Both the position numbers and the translations under genes were made by a program. From NCBI GenBank assembly GCA_018268675.1, contig JAFDWB010000089.1:186001-250000 (forward strand): a stretch of DNA of 64,000 bases. Direction: 5' to 3'. The notes below the pieces were generated by a model. The model was not told the DNA's origin. It worked only from the letters and a program-made list of their open reading frames with translations, and did not search any database. This DNA comes from Actinomycetota bacterium (lineage in GTDB: Bacteria; Actinomycetota; Thermoleophilia; Solirubrobacterales; 70-9). Shown here piece by piece: positions 40,653 to 48,153 of this stretch (its first letter is position 1; every line of letters begins with the position of its first letter).

Positions 40653-42057
40653 GACCGAGACGAAGGCGCTGCTCGGCGCCCCGCCCGCGGCGGCGAACGT
40701 CGGCGTCGACCTGTTCGCGCAGGAGCTCGAGCGCCAGGGCGTGGCGGTCGACCGGGTCGACTGGAACCCGCCCTACGAGGGGACCGAGACGGCGCTCTCC
40801 CGGCTCGCGGTCGAGGCCGCGGCGGTCGCCCGCGCCAACGACGAGGCGCTGGCCCGGATGCAGGCGGCCAGACCCCTGCTGGTCGGCGTCGGCGTCGCGG
40901 GCGAGCTGCTGCCGGAGATGAGCGCGCGCACCTTCCTGCACGCCGGCCCGCCGATCGAGTGGCCCGACATGAGCGGTCCGCTGCGCGGCGCGATCGTCGG
41001 CGCGGCGCTCTACGAGGGGCTCGCAAGCGACGCCGAGGACGCCGAGCGCAGGGCCGCCGCCGGGGAGTTCGAGTTCGGTCCCTGCCACGAGCGCGGCGCG
41101 GTCGGGCCGATGGCGGGCGTGGTCAGCGCCTCGATGCCGATGTGCATCATCGAGAACGAGGCGGCGGGCAACCGCGCCCACTGCACCTTCAACGAGGGGC
41201 TCGGCCGGGTCCTCCGCTACGGCGCCAACGACGAGTCGGTGATCGAGCGGCTGCGCTGGATCCGCGACGTACTGGCGCGCGTCTTCGCCGCGGCGCTGGA
41301 GCGGCTGGACGCGCCGATCGACATCCGCGCGATGACCGCCGCCGCCCTGCAGATGGGCGACGAGGGCCACAACCGCAACCGGGCCGGGACCTCGCTGCTG
41401 ATCCGCGAGCTGCTGCCGGCGCTGCTGGAGCTGGACGAGCCCTCGGCCGAGGTCGCCGACGTGGCCCGCTTCATCGCCGGCAACGACCACTTCTTCCTCA
41501 ACCTGACGATGCCCGCCGGGAAGGCGACGGCCGACGCCGCGTCCGGGGTCGAGCGCTCCTCGATCGTCACCACGATGGCCCGCAACGGCACCGAGTTCGG
41601 CGTCCGGCTGAGCGGCACCGGGGACCGCTGGTTCACCGGGCCGAGCGGCAGGATCAACGGCCTCTACCTCCCGGGGTACGGCCCCGAGGACGCCAACCTC
41701 GACATCGGCGACTCGACGATCACCGAGACGATCGGCCTCGGCGGCCTCGCGATGGCGGCCTCGCCGGCGATCGTCAGCTTCGTCGGCGGGCGGGCCGAGG
41801 CGGCGCTCGAGGCGACGCTCTCGATGTACGAGATCACCTGGGGCGAGAGCCAGAGCTACCTGATCCCGGCGCTCGGCTTCCGCGGCTCGCCGGTCGGCAT
41901 CGACTGCCTGGCGGTGGTGCAGTCCGGCGTGCTGCCGGTCGTCAACACCGGGATCGCCCACCGCGAACCGGGCATCGGCCAGATCGGCGCCGGCCTCGTC
42001 GACCCGCCGTGGCAGGCGTTCGCCAAGGCCGCCCGCGGGCTGGCCGAGGTCGACTAG
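40645..42057 (+). CDS. DUF1116 protein (YlbE/AllG-like carbamoyltransferase subunit)
   Basis: 470 residues from GTG 40645, with AGGAGG 6 nt upstream, overlapping the end of fdrA by 8 nt. Conserved blocks: VDWNPPYEGTETAL, FLHAGPPIEWPDMSGPLRGA, CHERGAVGPMAGVVSASMPM, AAALQMGDEGHNRNRAGTS, GNDHFFLNLTMPAGKATADAA and RNGTEFGVRLSG. DUF1116 is the central subunit of the FdrA-YlbE-YlbF carbamoyltransferase. Cytoplasmic, no membrane segments. Confidence 0.92.
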   Translation: MSETETKALLGAPPAAANVGVDLFAQELERQGVAVDRVDWNPPYEGTETALSRLAVEAAAVARANDEALARMQAARPLLVGVGVAGELLPEMSARTFLHAGPPIEWPDMSGPLRGAIVGAALYEGLASDAEDAERRAAAGEFEFGPCHERGAVGPMAGVVSASMPMCIIENEAAGNRAHCTFNEGLGRVLRYGANDESVIERLRWIRDVLARVFAAALERLDAPIDIRAMTAAALQMGDEGHNRNRAGTSLLIRELLPALLELDEPSAEVADVARFIAGNDHFFLNLTMPAGKATADAASGVERSSIVTTMARNGTEFGVRLSGTGDRWFTGPSGRINGLYLPGYGPEDANLDIGDSTITETIGLGGLAMAASPAIVSFVGGRAEAALEATLSMYEITWGESQSYLIPALGFRGSPVGIDCLAVVQSGVLPVVNTGIAHREPGIGQIGAGLVDPPWQAFAKAARGLAEVD

Positions 42058-42063
42058 ACGGCG

Positions 42064-42933
42064 ATGCCGGACCACCGCGTGGCGACGCCGGTGCTGGGGC
42101 GCCTCGCCCCGGGGCCGAGCCTGGGCGTCGTCCGCAGCGTCGGCCGGGCGACCGCCTACGCGGACTTCGACGGCTTCGTCGTCGCCCTCACCGCGCCGGG
42201 CGTGGCGCTGATGCCGAACGGGATCGCGCTCGCCGACCGCTCCCCCGACCCGGACTGGCTGCGGCTCGGCGCCCCGGTGCAGCTCGGCCGCGGCGGGCTG
42301 ACGACGCGCGGCGGCGAGGTGGCGTGGGCATCGCGGCGCCCGCCGACCTGGGACCCGACGGTGCGCGGCGCCGAGGAGGCGGAGCCGGAGGCGATCCGGG
42401 CGCGCGGCGCGGCGATCCTCGCTGCCTGCGGGATCGACGCGGCGGCCTCGCTGAAGCGGCTGGCGGCGGCGCTGGCGCGGGACGGCCTCGACCCGGCGGC
42501 GCGCGACGGCGTCGCCCTGCTCCTGCACTCGGTCGCCGGCCGCGACCCGCGCTCGGCCGCCGCGGCGGGGGCGCGCCTCCTCGGCCGCGGCCAGGGCCTG
42601 ACGCCCGCCGGCGACGACCTGCTCGCGGCGACCCTGGCGACGGTCGCCGCCTGCGCGCCGACGGCCGGCTGGAGCGAGCGCGAGCGCACCGCCTGGCTCG
42701 CGGGCGCGCTCCCCGCGCGACTGCGCGCCGCCACCACCCCGCTCTCGGCGACGCTGCTCGAGCTCGCCGCCGCGGGGCAGGCGATCGAGCCCCTGCACCG
42801 GCTGCTCGACCTCGGCCCCGGCGGCGATCGGGGTTGGCCGGGAGCGGTGCGGCAGCTGGCCGGCATCGGCCACTCGACCGGCCCTTGCTACGCCGCCGCC
42901 ACCGGCGCCGCGGCGCTCCTCTGCGCCGCCTGA
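42064..42933 (+). CDS. DUF2877 protein (YlbF/AllH-like carbamoyltransferase subunit)
   Basis: 289 residues, ATG six nt after the DUF1116 stop. PNGIALADRSPDPDWLRLGAP, GRDPRSAAAAGARLLGRGQGLTPAGDDLLAATLA and GIGHSTGPCYAAATGAAALL are typical; the GLTPAGDD block is the family signature. Third subunit of the carbamoyltransferase. A gap of 114 bp follows, which may hold a separate promoter for the cyclase gene. Confidence 0.9.
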   Translation: MPDHRVATPVLGRLAPGPSLGVVRSVGRATAYADFDGFVVALTAPGVALMPNGIALADRSPDPDWLRLGAPVQLGRGGLTTRGGEVAWASRRPPTWDPTVRGAEEAEPEAIRARGAAILAACGIDAAASLKRLAAALARDGLDPAARDGVALLLHSVAGRDPRSAAAAGARLLGRGQGLTPAGDDLLAATLATVAACAPTAGWSERERTAWLAGALPARLRAATTPLSATLLELAAAGQAIEPLHRLLDLGPGGDRGWPGAVRQLAGIGHSTGPCYAAATGAAALLCAA

Positions 42934-43047
42934 GCGCTTGGCATATCGCGCCCGCGATGCGGAGATCAACTGGCGCGGTACGCCATATGGATGGCGCCGT
43001 TCCAGAACTACGCTGCCGCCGTAGCCCTTACCGAAAGGATCGACTTC

Positions 43048-43842
43048 ATGGCCGCCTCTCCGCTGCGCGTCTTGGACCTCTCCCAAGACTTCTCCGTCCA
43101 CACCCCCGCCTTCGCCAGCTACGACGGCCCCTCGGTCAAGTGGACCAAGCGCCTCGCCTTCGACAAAGCGGGCGGCCAGATGCTCACCTCCTCCCTCCAC
43201 GTCGGCACCCACCTCGACGCCCCCGCCCACTTCTTCTCCGGCGGCAAGTTCATCGGCGACCTGCCGCTCGAGTGGCTGGTCGGGCCGGCCTGCGTCGTCG
43301 ACCTGGAGAAAATGGGGATCGGCGACTTCGACCTCTACGGCCCCGAGCACTTCGAGCGCTGGGAGCAGGAAACCGGGATCAAGATCGAGCGCGACGACAT
43401 CCTGCTGATCCACACCGGGTACCACAAGTACTACCCGGAGAACTGGGCCGACCGGGACGAGGTCGACGAGACCAGGTACTTCATCCGCCACCCCGGCCCG
43501 ACCCGCGACTTCGCCGAGTGGGTGCTCGACCGCAAGCTCCGCTACCTGGCCGTCGACGCGGGCAGCGCCGACCACCCGATGAACACGGTGATCCGCCGCC
43601 TGCGCGCCGACGAGGCCGAGGACGGCGAGGCGAAGCTGGGGCGCTCCTTCGAGGAGATCTTCCCCAAGCCGGACTACCAGATCATGCACACGCTGCTCTT
43701 CCCGCACGACGTGATCCACATCGAGAACCTCGGCGGCGCGATCGACGAGGTGCTCGACCAGCGGATCGAATTCGGCTGCTTCCCGTGGCGCTTCCAGGGT
43801 GGCGAGGCCGCCTTCTGCCGCGCGGTCGCCTTCCTGGACTAG
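43048..43842 (+). CDS. Cyclase-family metal-dependent hydrolase (isatin hydrolase/kynurenine formamidase type)
   Basis: 264 residues from ATG 43048 (AAAGGA 8 nt upstream); an ATG at 42991 is less likely. The family motif HVGTHLDAPAHF binds the metal; DILLIHTGYHKY, VLDRKLRYLAVDAGSADHP and the late HTLLFPHDVIHIENLGG are also conserved. Members hydrolyse cyclic amides or N-formyl amides (isatin, N-formylkynurenine). Beside carbamoyltransferase genes it could open a ring to give the ureido acid. Cytoplasmic. Confidence 0.88.
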   Translation: MAASPLRVLDLSQDFSVHTPAFASYDGPSVKWTKRLAFDKAGGQMLTSSLHVGTHLDAPAHFFSGGKFIGDLPLEWLVGPACVVDLEKMGIGDFDLYGPEHFERWEQETGIKIERDDILLIHTGYHKYYPENWADRDEVDETRYFIRHPGPTRDFAEWVLDRKLRYLAVDAGSADHPMNTVIRRLRADEAEDGEAKLGRSFEEIFPKPDYQIMHTLLFPHDVIHIENLGGAIDEVLDQRIEFGCFPWRFQGGEAAFCRAVAFLD

Positions 43843-43846
43843 GGCG

Positions 43847-45028
43847 ATGTCGGGTCCCGCCACCGCCGCGCCCGCCCTCGAGGGGATCAAGGTAGTCGAC
43901 CTCTCGCGGGTGCTCGCCGGGCCGTACGCGGCGATGATGCTCGCCGACCTCGGCGCCGACGTGGTGAAGATCGAGCGCCCCGGCGCCGGCGACGACACGC
44001 GCCAGTGGGGGCCGCCGTTCGTCGGCCCCGAGGGGGCGCAGGAGAGCACCTACTTCCTCTCCACCAACCGCAACAAGCGCAGCCTCGTCGCCGACCTCAA
44101 GGACCCCGCCGACCTGGCGCTGGTGCGCGGGCAGATCGCGGAGGCCGACGTGCTGATCGAGAACTTCCGCGCCGGGGTGATGGGGCGGCTGGGGCTCGGG
44201 CCGGAGGAACTGGAGGAGCTGAACCCGGGCCTCGTGACCCTCTCGATCACCGGCTTCGGCGCCGACGGGCCGGATGCGGAGCGCACCGGCTACGACCAGA
44301 TCCTGCAGGCGGAGGGCGGGCTGATGAGCTTCACCGGGCCGACCGCCGCGCAGCCGACCAAGGTCGGGGTGCCGATCGCCGACCTGGTCGCCGGGATGCT
44401 CGGCGCCTACGGGGTGCTGGCGGCGCTGCGCGAGCGCGACCGCAGCGGCCGCGGGCAGGTCGTCTCGACCTCGCTGCTGGCCGGGCAGATCGCGATCCAC
44501 GCCTTCCAGGGCACGCGCTGGCTGGTCGCCGGCGAGGTGCCGGGGCCGGCCGGGAACCACCACCCGACGGTGTGCCCCTACGGGCTCTTCCCGACCGCCG
44601 ACGCGAGCATCGTGATCGCGATCGGCAACGACGCGATCTGGCGCCGCTTCGCCGGGCTGGTCGACCTCGATCCCGAGGACGAGCGGTTCGCCACCAACGC
44701 CCTGCGGGTGGCGCGGCGCGGGGAGGTCGAGCGGCTGGTCGGCGAGGCGCTGGCGCGGCGGCCGGTCGAGCACTGGCTCGCGGAGTTCGAGGCCGGCGGG
44801 ATCCCGGCGGGCGAGGTCAAAACGCTCGACCGCGTCTACTCCTGGCCGCAGGTGCGCGAGCAGGGCCTCGTGATCGAGGTCGAGCACCCGACCCTGGGGA
44901 CGATCGAGCTGCCCGGCAGCCCGCTGGCGTTCAGCCGCTCCGCCGCGGTGGACCACACGGCGCCACCGACGCTCGGCCAGCACAGCGAGGAGATCCGCCG
45001 CGAGGCCGGGGCGGCCGGGGTCCGATGA
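43847..45028 (+). CDS. Class III CoA-transferase (CaiB/BaiF family)
   Basis: 393 residues, ATG 43847, four nt after the cyclase stop. LEGIKVVDLSRVLAGPYAAMMLADLGADVVKIERPGAGDD with the catalytic Asp further on (TGYDQILQAEGGLMSFTG, the D in GYD), GVPIADLVAGMLGAYGVLAAL and NHHPTVCPYGLFPTADA. It moves CoA between carboxylic acids, so would activate the acid left after amide removal. Overlaps the carboxyltransferase gene by ATGA. Confidence 0.92.
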   Translation: MSGPATAAPALEGIKVVDLSRVLAGPYAAMMLADLGADVVKIERPGAGDDTRQWGPPFVGPEGAQESTYFLSTNRNKRSLVADLKDPADLALVRGQIAEADVLIENFRAGVMGRLGLGPEELEELNPGLVTLSITGFGADGPDAERTGYDQILQAEGGLMSFTGPTAAQPTKVGVPIADLVAGMLGAYGVLAALRERDRSGRGQVVSTSLLAGQIAIHAFQGTRWLVAGEVPGPAGNHHPTVCPYGLFPTADASIVIAIGNDAIWRRFAGLVDLDPEDERFATNALRVARRGEVERLVGEALARRPVEHWLAEFEAGGIPAGEVKTLDRVYSWPQVREQGLVIEVEHPTLGTIELPGSPLAFSRSAAVDHTAPPTLGQHSEEIRREAGAAGVR

Positions 45029-46368
45029 GCGGCGACCCGTCGATGCCGGGGTGGCTGGACGAGGTGCGCCCGGTCGCGGGCCTGCCGGGCGCCGAGGATC
45101 CGCTCGGCTTCCCGGGGTATCGCGATCAACTCCGCCGGGCGCGGCAACGGACGGGGGCCGAGGAGAGCGTTGCCGTCGCCGACGCCGCGGTCGACGGCCA
45201 TGCGGTCGTCGTCGCGGTCTTCGACTTCGACTTCATGGGCGGCTCGATGTCGCGCGCCGCGGGCGGCCGGCTCGTCGCCGCCGCCGAGCGCGCCCGCAGC
45301 CGGCGCGTGCCGCTCCTCACCGTCACCGCGAGCGGCGGGGCGCGGGTCCAGGAGAGCATGTGCTCGCTGGTCCAGATGCAGGCGGCCGCGGCGGCGCTGA
45401 CCCGCCTGCGCGGCGCCGGGCTCCCCCATCTGAACGTCGCCTGCCACCCGACCACCGGCGGCGTGTGGGCCTCGACCGCCTCGGTCGCCGACGTGATCCT
45501 GGCGGTCGCGGATGCCACCGTCGCCTTCGCCGGGGCGCGGGTGCGCGGCGACGAGGGCGACGCGTTCGCCTTCACCGCGGCGGGCAAGCTCGAGTCCGGG
45601 GCGGTCGACGCCGTCGTGCGCCACGAGGGGCTCGGCGAGGCCGTCGGCCGCTACCTCGAGGTCCTCACCGCTGCGATCGACACCGAGCCGCGGCCCTGCG
45701 AAGCCCCGGGGGCGCTGCCCGGCGCGACCGGGTCCGCCGGCGGCTGGGAAGCGGTGGAGCTCGCCCGCGCCCCGGAGCGGCCGCGCGCCGACGCCTACCT
45801 GCGCGAGTACTTCGACCGGCTGGTCGAGATCAGCGGCGACCGCTGCGGCGGCCACGACCTGGAGATGCGCTGCGGGATCGGCCTGCGCGGCGGCGAGGCG
45901 GTCGCCTTCGTCGCCCAGACCGGCGGCCCCAACTCGCCCGCCGGCTTCCGCACCGCGATCCGGACCCTGGACCTTGCCGACCGTCTCCAGATCCCGGTCC
46001 TGACCCTGATCGACACCCCCGGCGCCCACAACGACGCCGCCGCCGAGCGCGCCGGCCTCGGCACCGCGATCGCCCAGACCTTCGCCGCCGTCGCCGCCTC
46101 CCGCGTCCCGATCACCTCCCTCCTGATCGGCGAGGGCGGCTCCGGCGGCGCCCTCGCCATCTCCTCCCCCGACAACCTCTGGGCTGTCCCCTCGAGCTAC
46201 TTCTCCGTCATCTCCCCCGAGGGCGCCGCCGCGATCCTCCACCGCGACCCGACCCGCGCCCCCGAGCTCGCCGAGCTCCTCCGCCTCGCCCCACACGACC
46301 TGGCCGACCTGGGCATCGTCCGCGGCATCGTCGCCGCCGCCACCCCCCACGCCGCCGCGTCCCGGTAG
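45025..46368 (+). CDS. Fused beta-alpha carboxyltransferase (AccD-AccA-like)
   Basis: 447 residues, ATG in an ATGA overlap. The N-terminal half has AccD blocks (VFDFDFMGGSMSRAAGGRL; TVTASGGARVQESM; HPTTGGVWASTASV; GARVRG); the C-terminal half has AccA blocks (FDRLVEISGDRCGGHD; PNSPAGFRTAIRTLDLADR; LTLIDTPGAHNDAAAE; LIGEGGSGGALAI). The AccD zinc ribbon is absent. No biotin carboxylase or carrier gene is nearby. It either shares those subunits with another locus or works as a decarboxylase, like MdcD-MdcE of malonate decarboxylase, on the CoA ester made by the preceding enzyme. Confidence 0.88.
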   Translation: MSGDPSMPGWLDEVRPVAGLPGAEDPLGFPGYRDQLRRARQRTGAEESVAVADAAVDGHAVVVAVFDFDFMGGSMSRAAGGRLVAAAERARSRRVPLLTVTASGGARVQESMCSLVQMQAAAAALTRLRGAGLPHLNVACHPTTGGVWASTASVADVILAVADATVAFAGARVRGDEGDAFAFTAAGKLESGAVDAVVRHEGLGEAVGRYLEVLTAAIDTEPRPCEAPGALPGATGSAGGWEAVELARAPERPRADAYLREYFDRLVEISGDRCGGHDLEMRCGIGLRGGEAVAFVAQTGGPNSPAGFRTAIRTLDLADRLQIPVLTLIDTPGAHNDAAAERAGLGTAIAQTFAAVAASRVPITSLLIGEGGSGGALAISSPDNLWAVPSSYFSVISPEGAAAILHRDPTRAPELAELLRLAPHDLADLGIVRGIVAAATPHAAASR

Positions 46369-46465
46369 CGAGGCCGGCTGCCGCCCCGGGCCGGCTGGCG
46401 CCTCGGCGGCGCGGCCAGGGCGCGCGCCGAGGGAGCGGTCGTGTAGCCGGTCAGTAAGTCCTGAT

Positions 46466-46519
46466 CTCAACCCCCTGTCGTTTGGTAGCCCTGTGGGCGA
46501 CAAACGACAGGGGGTTGAG
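46466..46519. repeat. 19-bp perfect hairpin with nested inner stem
   Basis: CTCAACCCCCTGTCGTTTG (46466-46484) pairs perfectly with 46501-46519; the 16-nt loop holds GCCC-TGT-GGGC. Lies where two operons converge; probably a bidirectional terminator although no T-run follows. Confidence 0.75.
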
Positions 46520-46540
46520 CCGATCCGGTCCCCCCGACCC

Positions 46541-46589
46541 GGTGCGTTCGCAGTTCTCGTCGCTATCCGACGATTACTGCGAACTCACC
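46541..46589. repeat. Type A 49-bp hairpin
   Basis: GGTGCGTTCGCAGTTCTCG then TCGCTATCCGACGATTACTGC and GAACTCACC (read continuously). Exact inverted copy of 36351-36399, 10.2 kb away. Confidence 0.9.
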
Positions 46590-46611
46590 GGGGGGTCCGG
46601 CGCAGGCCGAG

Positions 46612-46662
46612 GCGCGCCCGTCGCCCTCATAACCAGCCGAAGGATGAGGGGGACGGGCGCGC
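46612..46662. repeat. Type C hairpin with AACCAGCCGAAG loop
   Basis: GCGCGCCCGTCGCCCTCAT pairs with ATGAGGGGGACGGGCGCGC (one G-G mismatch). Compared with 36431-36477, GCCATC/GATGGC has become GCCCGTC/GACGGGC: both sides changed together. Confidence 0.8.
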
Positions 46663-46679
46663 CGCCGGGCGCCAGCCGG

Positions 46680-47000
46680 CTACGGACCGAGGCGAGCGAC
46701 CGGAGCCCCCTGCTTGGCCGAGAGGGAGACGCGGGCGCCCTCGACGGCGGGCACACGATCGCGCTCCTCGGCGCCGACGAGGCGGGCGATCACTACCGGG
46801 CCGAGGTCGGTGCGGACCGAGATCAAGGGGATCGGGGGCGAACCTGGGGCGAGGGGGGCTCGCAGGGTCGCCTCCTCCACGGTCCCGGCGGTCGCCGCCT
46901 TCGCCCGCAGGTCGGGAGAGCCGCAGCGGGGGCACAGGGAGCGCGGTGGGAACGAGGCGTGCCCGCAGGCCCGGCAGCTGGAGACGAGCAGGTCGGTCAT
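46680..47000 (-). CDS. DUF35 protein: rubredoxin-like zinc ribbon plus OB fold
   Basis: 106 residues. Four Cys as SSCRACGHASFPPRSLCPRCGS form the zinc ribbon, followed by an OB-fold (GTVEEATLRAPLAPG; PLISVRTDLGPVVIARLVG). DUF35 proteins are obligate partners of thiolase-like proteins, for example in the aldolase complexes of sterol side-chain breakdown and in acetoacetyl-CoA synthesis. It follows its presumed partner by 10 nt and is the last gene of the operon. A little shorter than the common 120-140 residues. Confidence 0.88.
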   Translation of the reverse strand: MTDLLVSSCRACGHASFPPRSLCPRCGSPDLRAKAATAGTVEEATLRAPLAPGSPPIPLISVRTDLGPVVIARLVGAEERDRVPAVEGARVSLSAKQGAPVARLGP

Positions 47001-47010
47001 CTGGCGATCC

Positions 47011-48153
47011 TCACCCGGCCACCCGGCTCAGCAGGGCCGCGTTGTGGCAGGCACCGTGGCGGTAGGCGACCATCCCGTAGCCGCTGACGAGGGCGACCTC
47101 GGCGCCCGCGACCTGGCGCTCGCCCGCCTGTCCCCGCAGTTGCCGCACCGCCTCGACCAAGCCGTGCAGCCCTCCCGCGGCCCCCGCCTGCCCGGCGGAG
47201 AGCATGCCGCCGGAGGTGTTCAGCGGCCAGCGCTCCTCGAGCAGCCGGCGGTGCAGGAATCGGCGCAGGTCGCCATCCTCGACGAGGCCCAGGTCCGCCG
47301 CCTGGATCAGCGCCATCACCGGGTAGTCGTCGTACACGCAGGCGCAATCCACATCCTCCGGGCGGAGCCCGGAGGTGACGAAGAGCTCCGGCCCCAGCTC
47401 CCGGAAGGCGGTGGCAATGCCGTCGCCTTCCTGGGAATCAGGGTTGATCGCGGTGCGGAGGCCGAGCAGGGCGGCGCCACGACGGCCCGCCGGTGCGCCA
47501 CCGGTGAGGACGACCGCATCGGCCCCGCTGACGACGGGAACGCAGTCGAAGCGTCGCAGCGGCGGCGCGACGACCGGCGCCGAGAGGTAATCGGCGAGCG
47601 TCAGCGGGCCGCGGTAGACGGCCCCGGGGTTGGCCGCCGCCCAGCGCCGCTGCGCGAGCGGGATGCAGGCATAGTCCTCGCGCTCGAGGCCGTGCTCCCG
47701 GGCGTGGCGCCGGGTGACGAAGGCGAAGAGCGCGTTCGGCCCGTACAGGGGAAGCGGCGCGAGGTGGTCCCGGGTGAAGACGTTGTAGGAATCGGAGACA
47801 CGGTGGAGGGTCTCGGTGTCGAACCGGTCCCCGGCGCAGAGCACGATCGTCTCCGCGTCGCCCGCCTCGATCGCCCGCGCCGCGTGCTGGAGCATGTTGA
47901 GCCCGCTGGCGCCGCCGTTCGTGTCCTCCATCAGCCAGCTCAGCTTCAGCCCCATCTTCACCGCGAGGTCGACGGCGTGGTCGGGCGCCAGCGTGAAGGA
48001 GGCGACGCCGAGGCCGTCGACGCGCCCGGGCGGGACCCCGGCGTCCTCCAGCGCGGCGAGGACGGCGGCGACGATCAGGCGCTCGGTCGTCCTCTCCGGG
48101 GGCGGGTGGCGTTCGTAGCGAGCCTCGGCCGCCCCGGTGATGACGGCGCCCAC
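47011..48153 (-). CDS. Thiolase-superfamily protein without catalytic cysteine (lipid-transfer/aldolase type)
   Basis: 380 residues, GTG start one base inside the amidase stop. VITGAAEARYERHP at the N-terminus, a thiolase core, CVYDDYPVMALIQAADLG, NTSGGMLSAGQAGAAGGLHGLVEAV and VSGYGMVAYRHG. Where thiolases have the nucleophile (NxxCASG) this protein has NGGASG at residues 79-84, so normal thiolysis is impossible. DUF35-linked homologues such as Ltp2 act as retro-aldolases through Tyr residues, and conserved-looking tyrosines are present. I expect C-C cleavage of a beta-hydroxyacyl-CoA. Confidence 0.85.
   Translation of the reverse strand: MGAVITGAAEARYERHPPPERTTERLIVAAVLAALEDAGVPPGRVDGLGVASFTLAPDHAVDLAVKMGLKLSWLMEDTNGGASGLNMLQHAARAIEAGDAETIVLCAGDRFDTETLHRVSDSYNVFTRDHLAPLPLYGPNALFAFVTRRHAREHGLEREDYACIPLAQRRWAAANPGAVYRGPLTLADYLSAPVVAPPLRRFDCVPVVSGADAVVLTGGAPAGRRGAALLGLRTAINPDSQEGDGIATAFRELGPELFVTSGLRPEDVDCACVYDDYPVMALIQAADLGLVEDGDLRRFLHRRLLEERWPLNTSGGMLSAGQAGAAGGLHGLVEAVRQLRGQAGERQVAGAEVALVSGYGMVAYRHGACHNAALLSRVAG

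Larger units (their letters stand above)
46369..46679. other. Convergent intergenic block of three hairpins
   Basis: 311 bp between convergent 3' ends, no gene seen. Contains GC-rich arms shared with 36.3 kb, a 19-bp perfect stem (46466-46519), the Type A 49-mer (46541-46589) and a Type C hairpin (46612-46662). Confidence 0.75.

Noticed and set aside
42934-43047. Operator between DUF2877 and cyclase genes (GGCATATC ... GCCATATGG)
   Set aside because: The inverted similarity is partial and spaced irregularly; no clear -35/-10 pair could be fixed.
46369-46679. Classical Rho-independent terminator call
   Set aside because: The hairpins are very stable but none is followed by a T-tract on either strand, so only a structured repeat is claimed.
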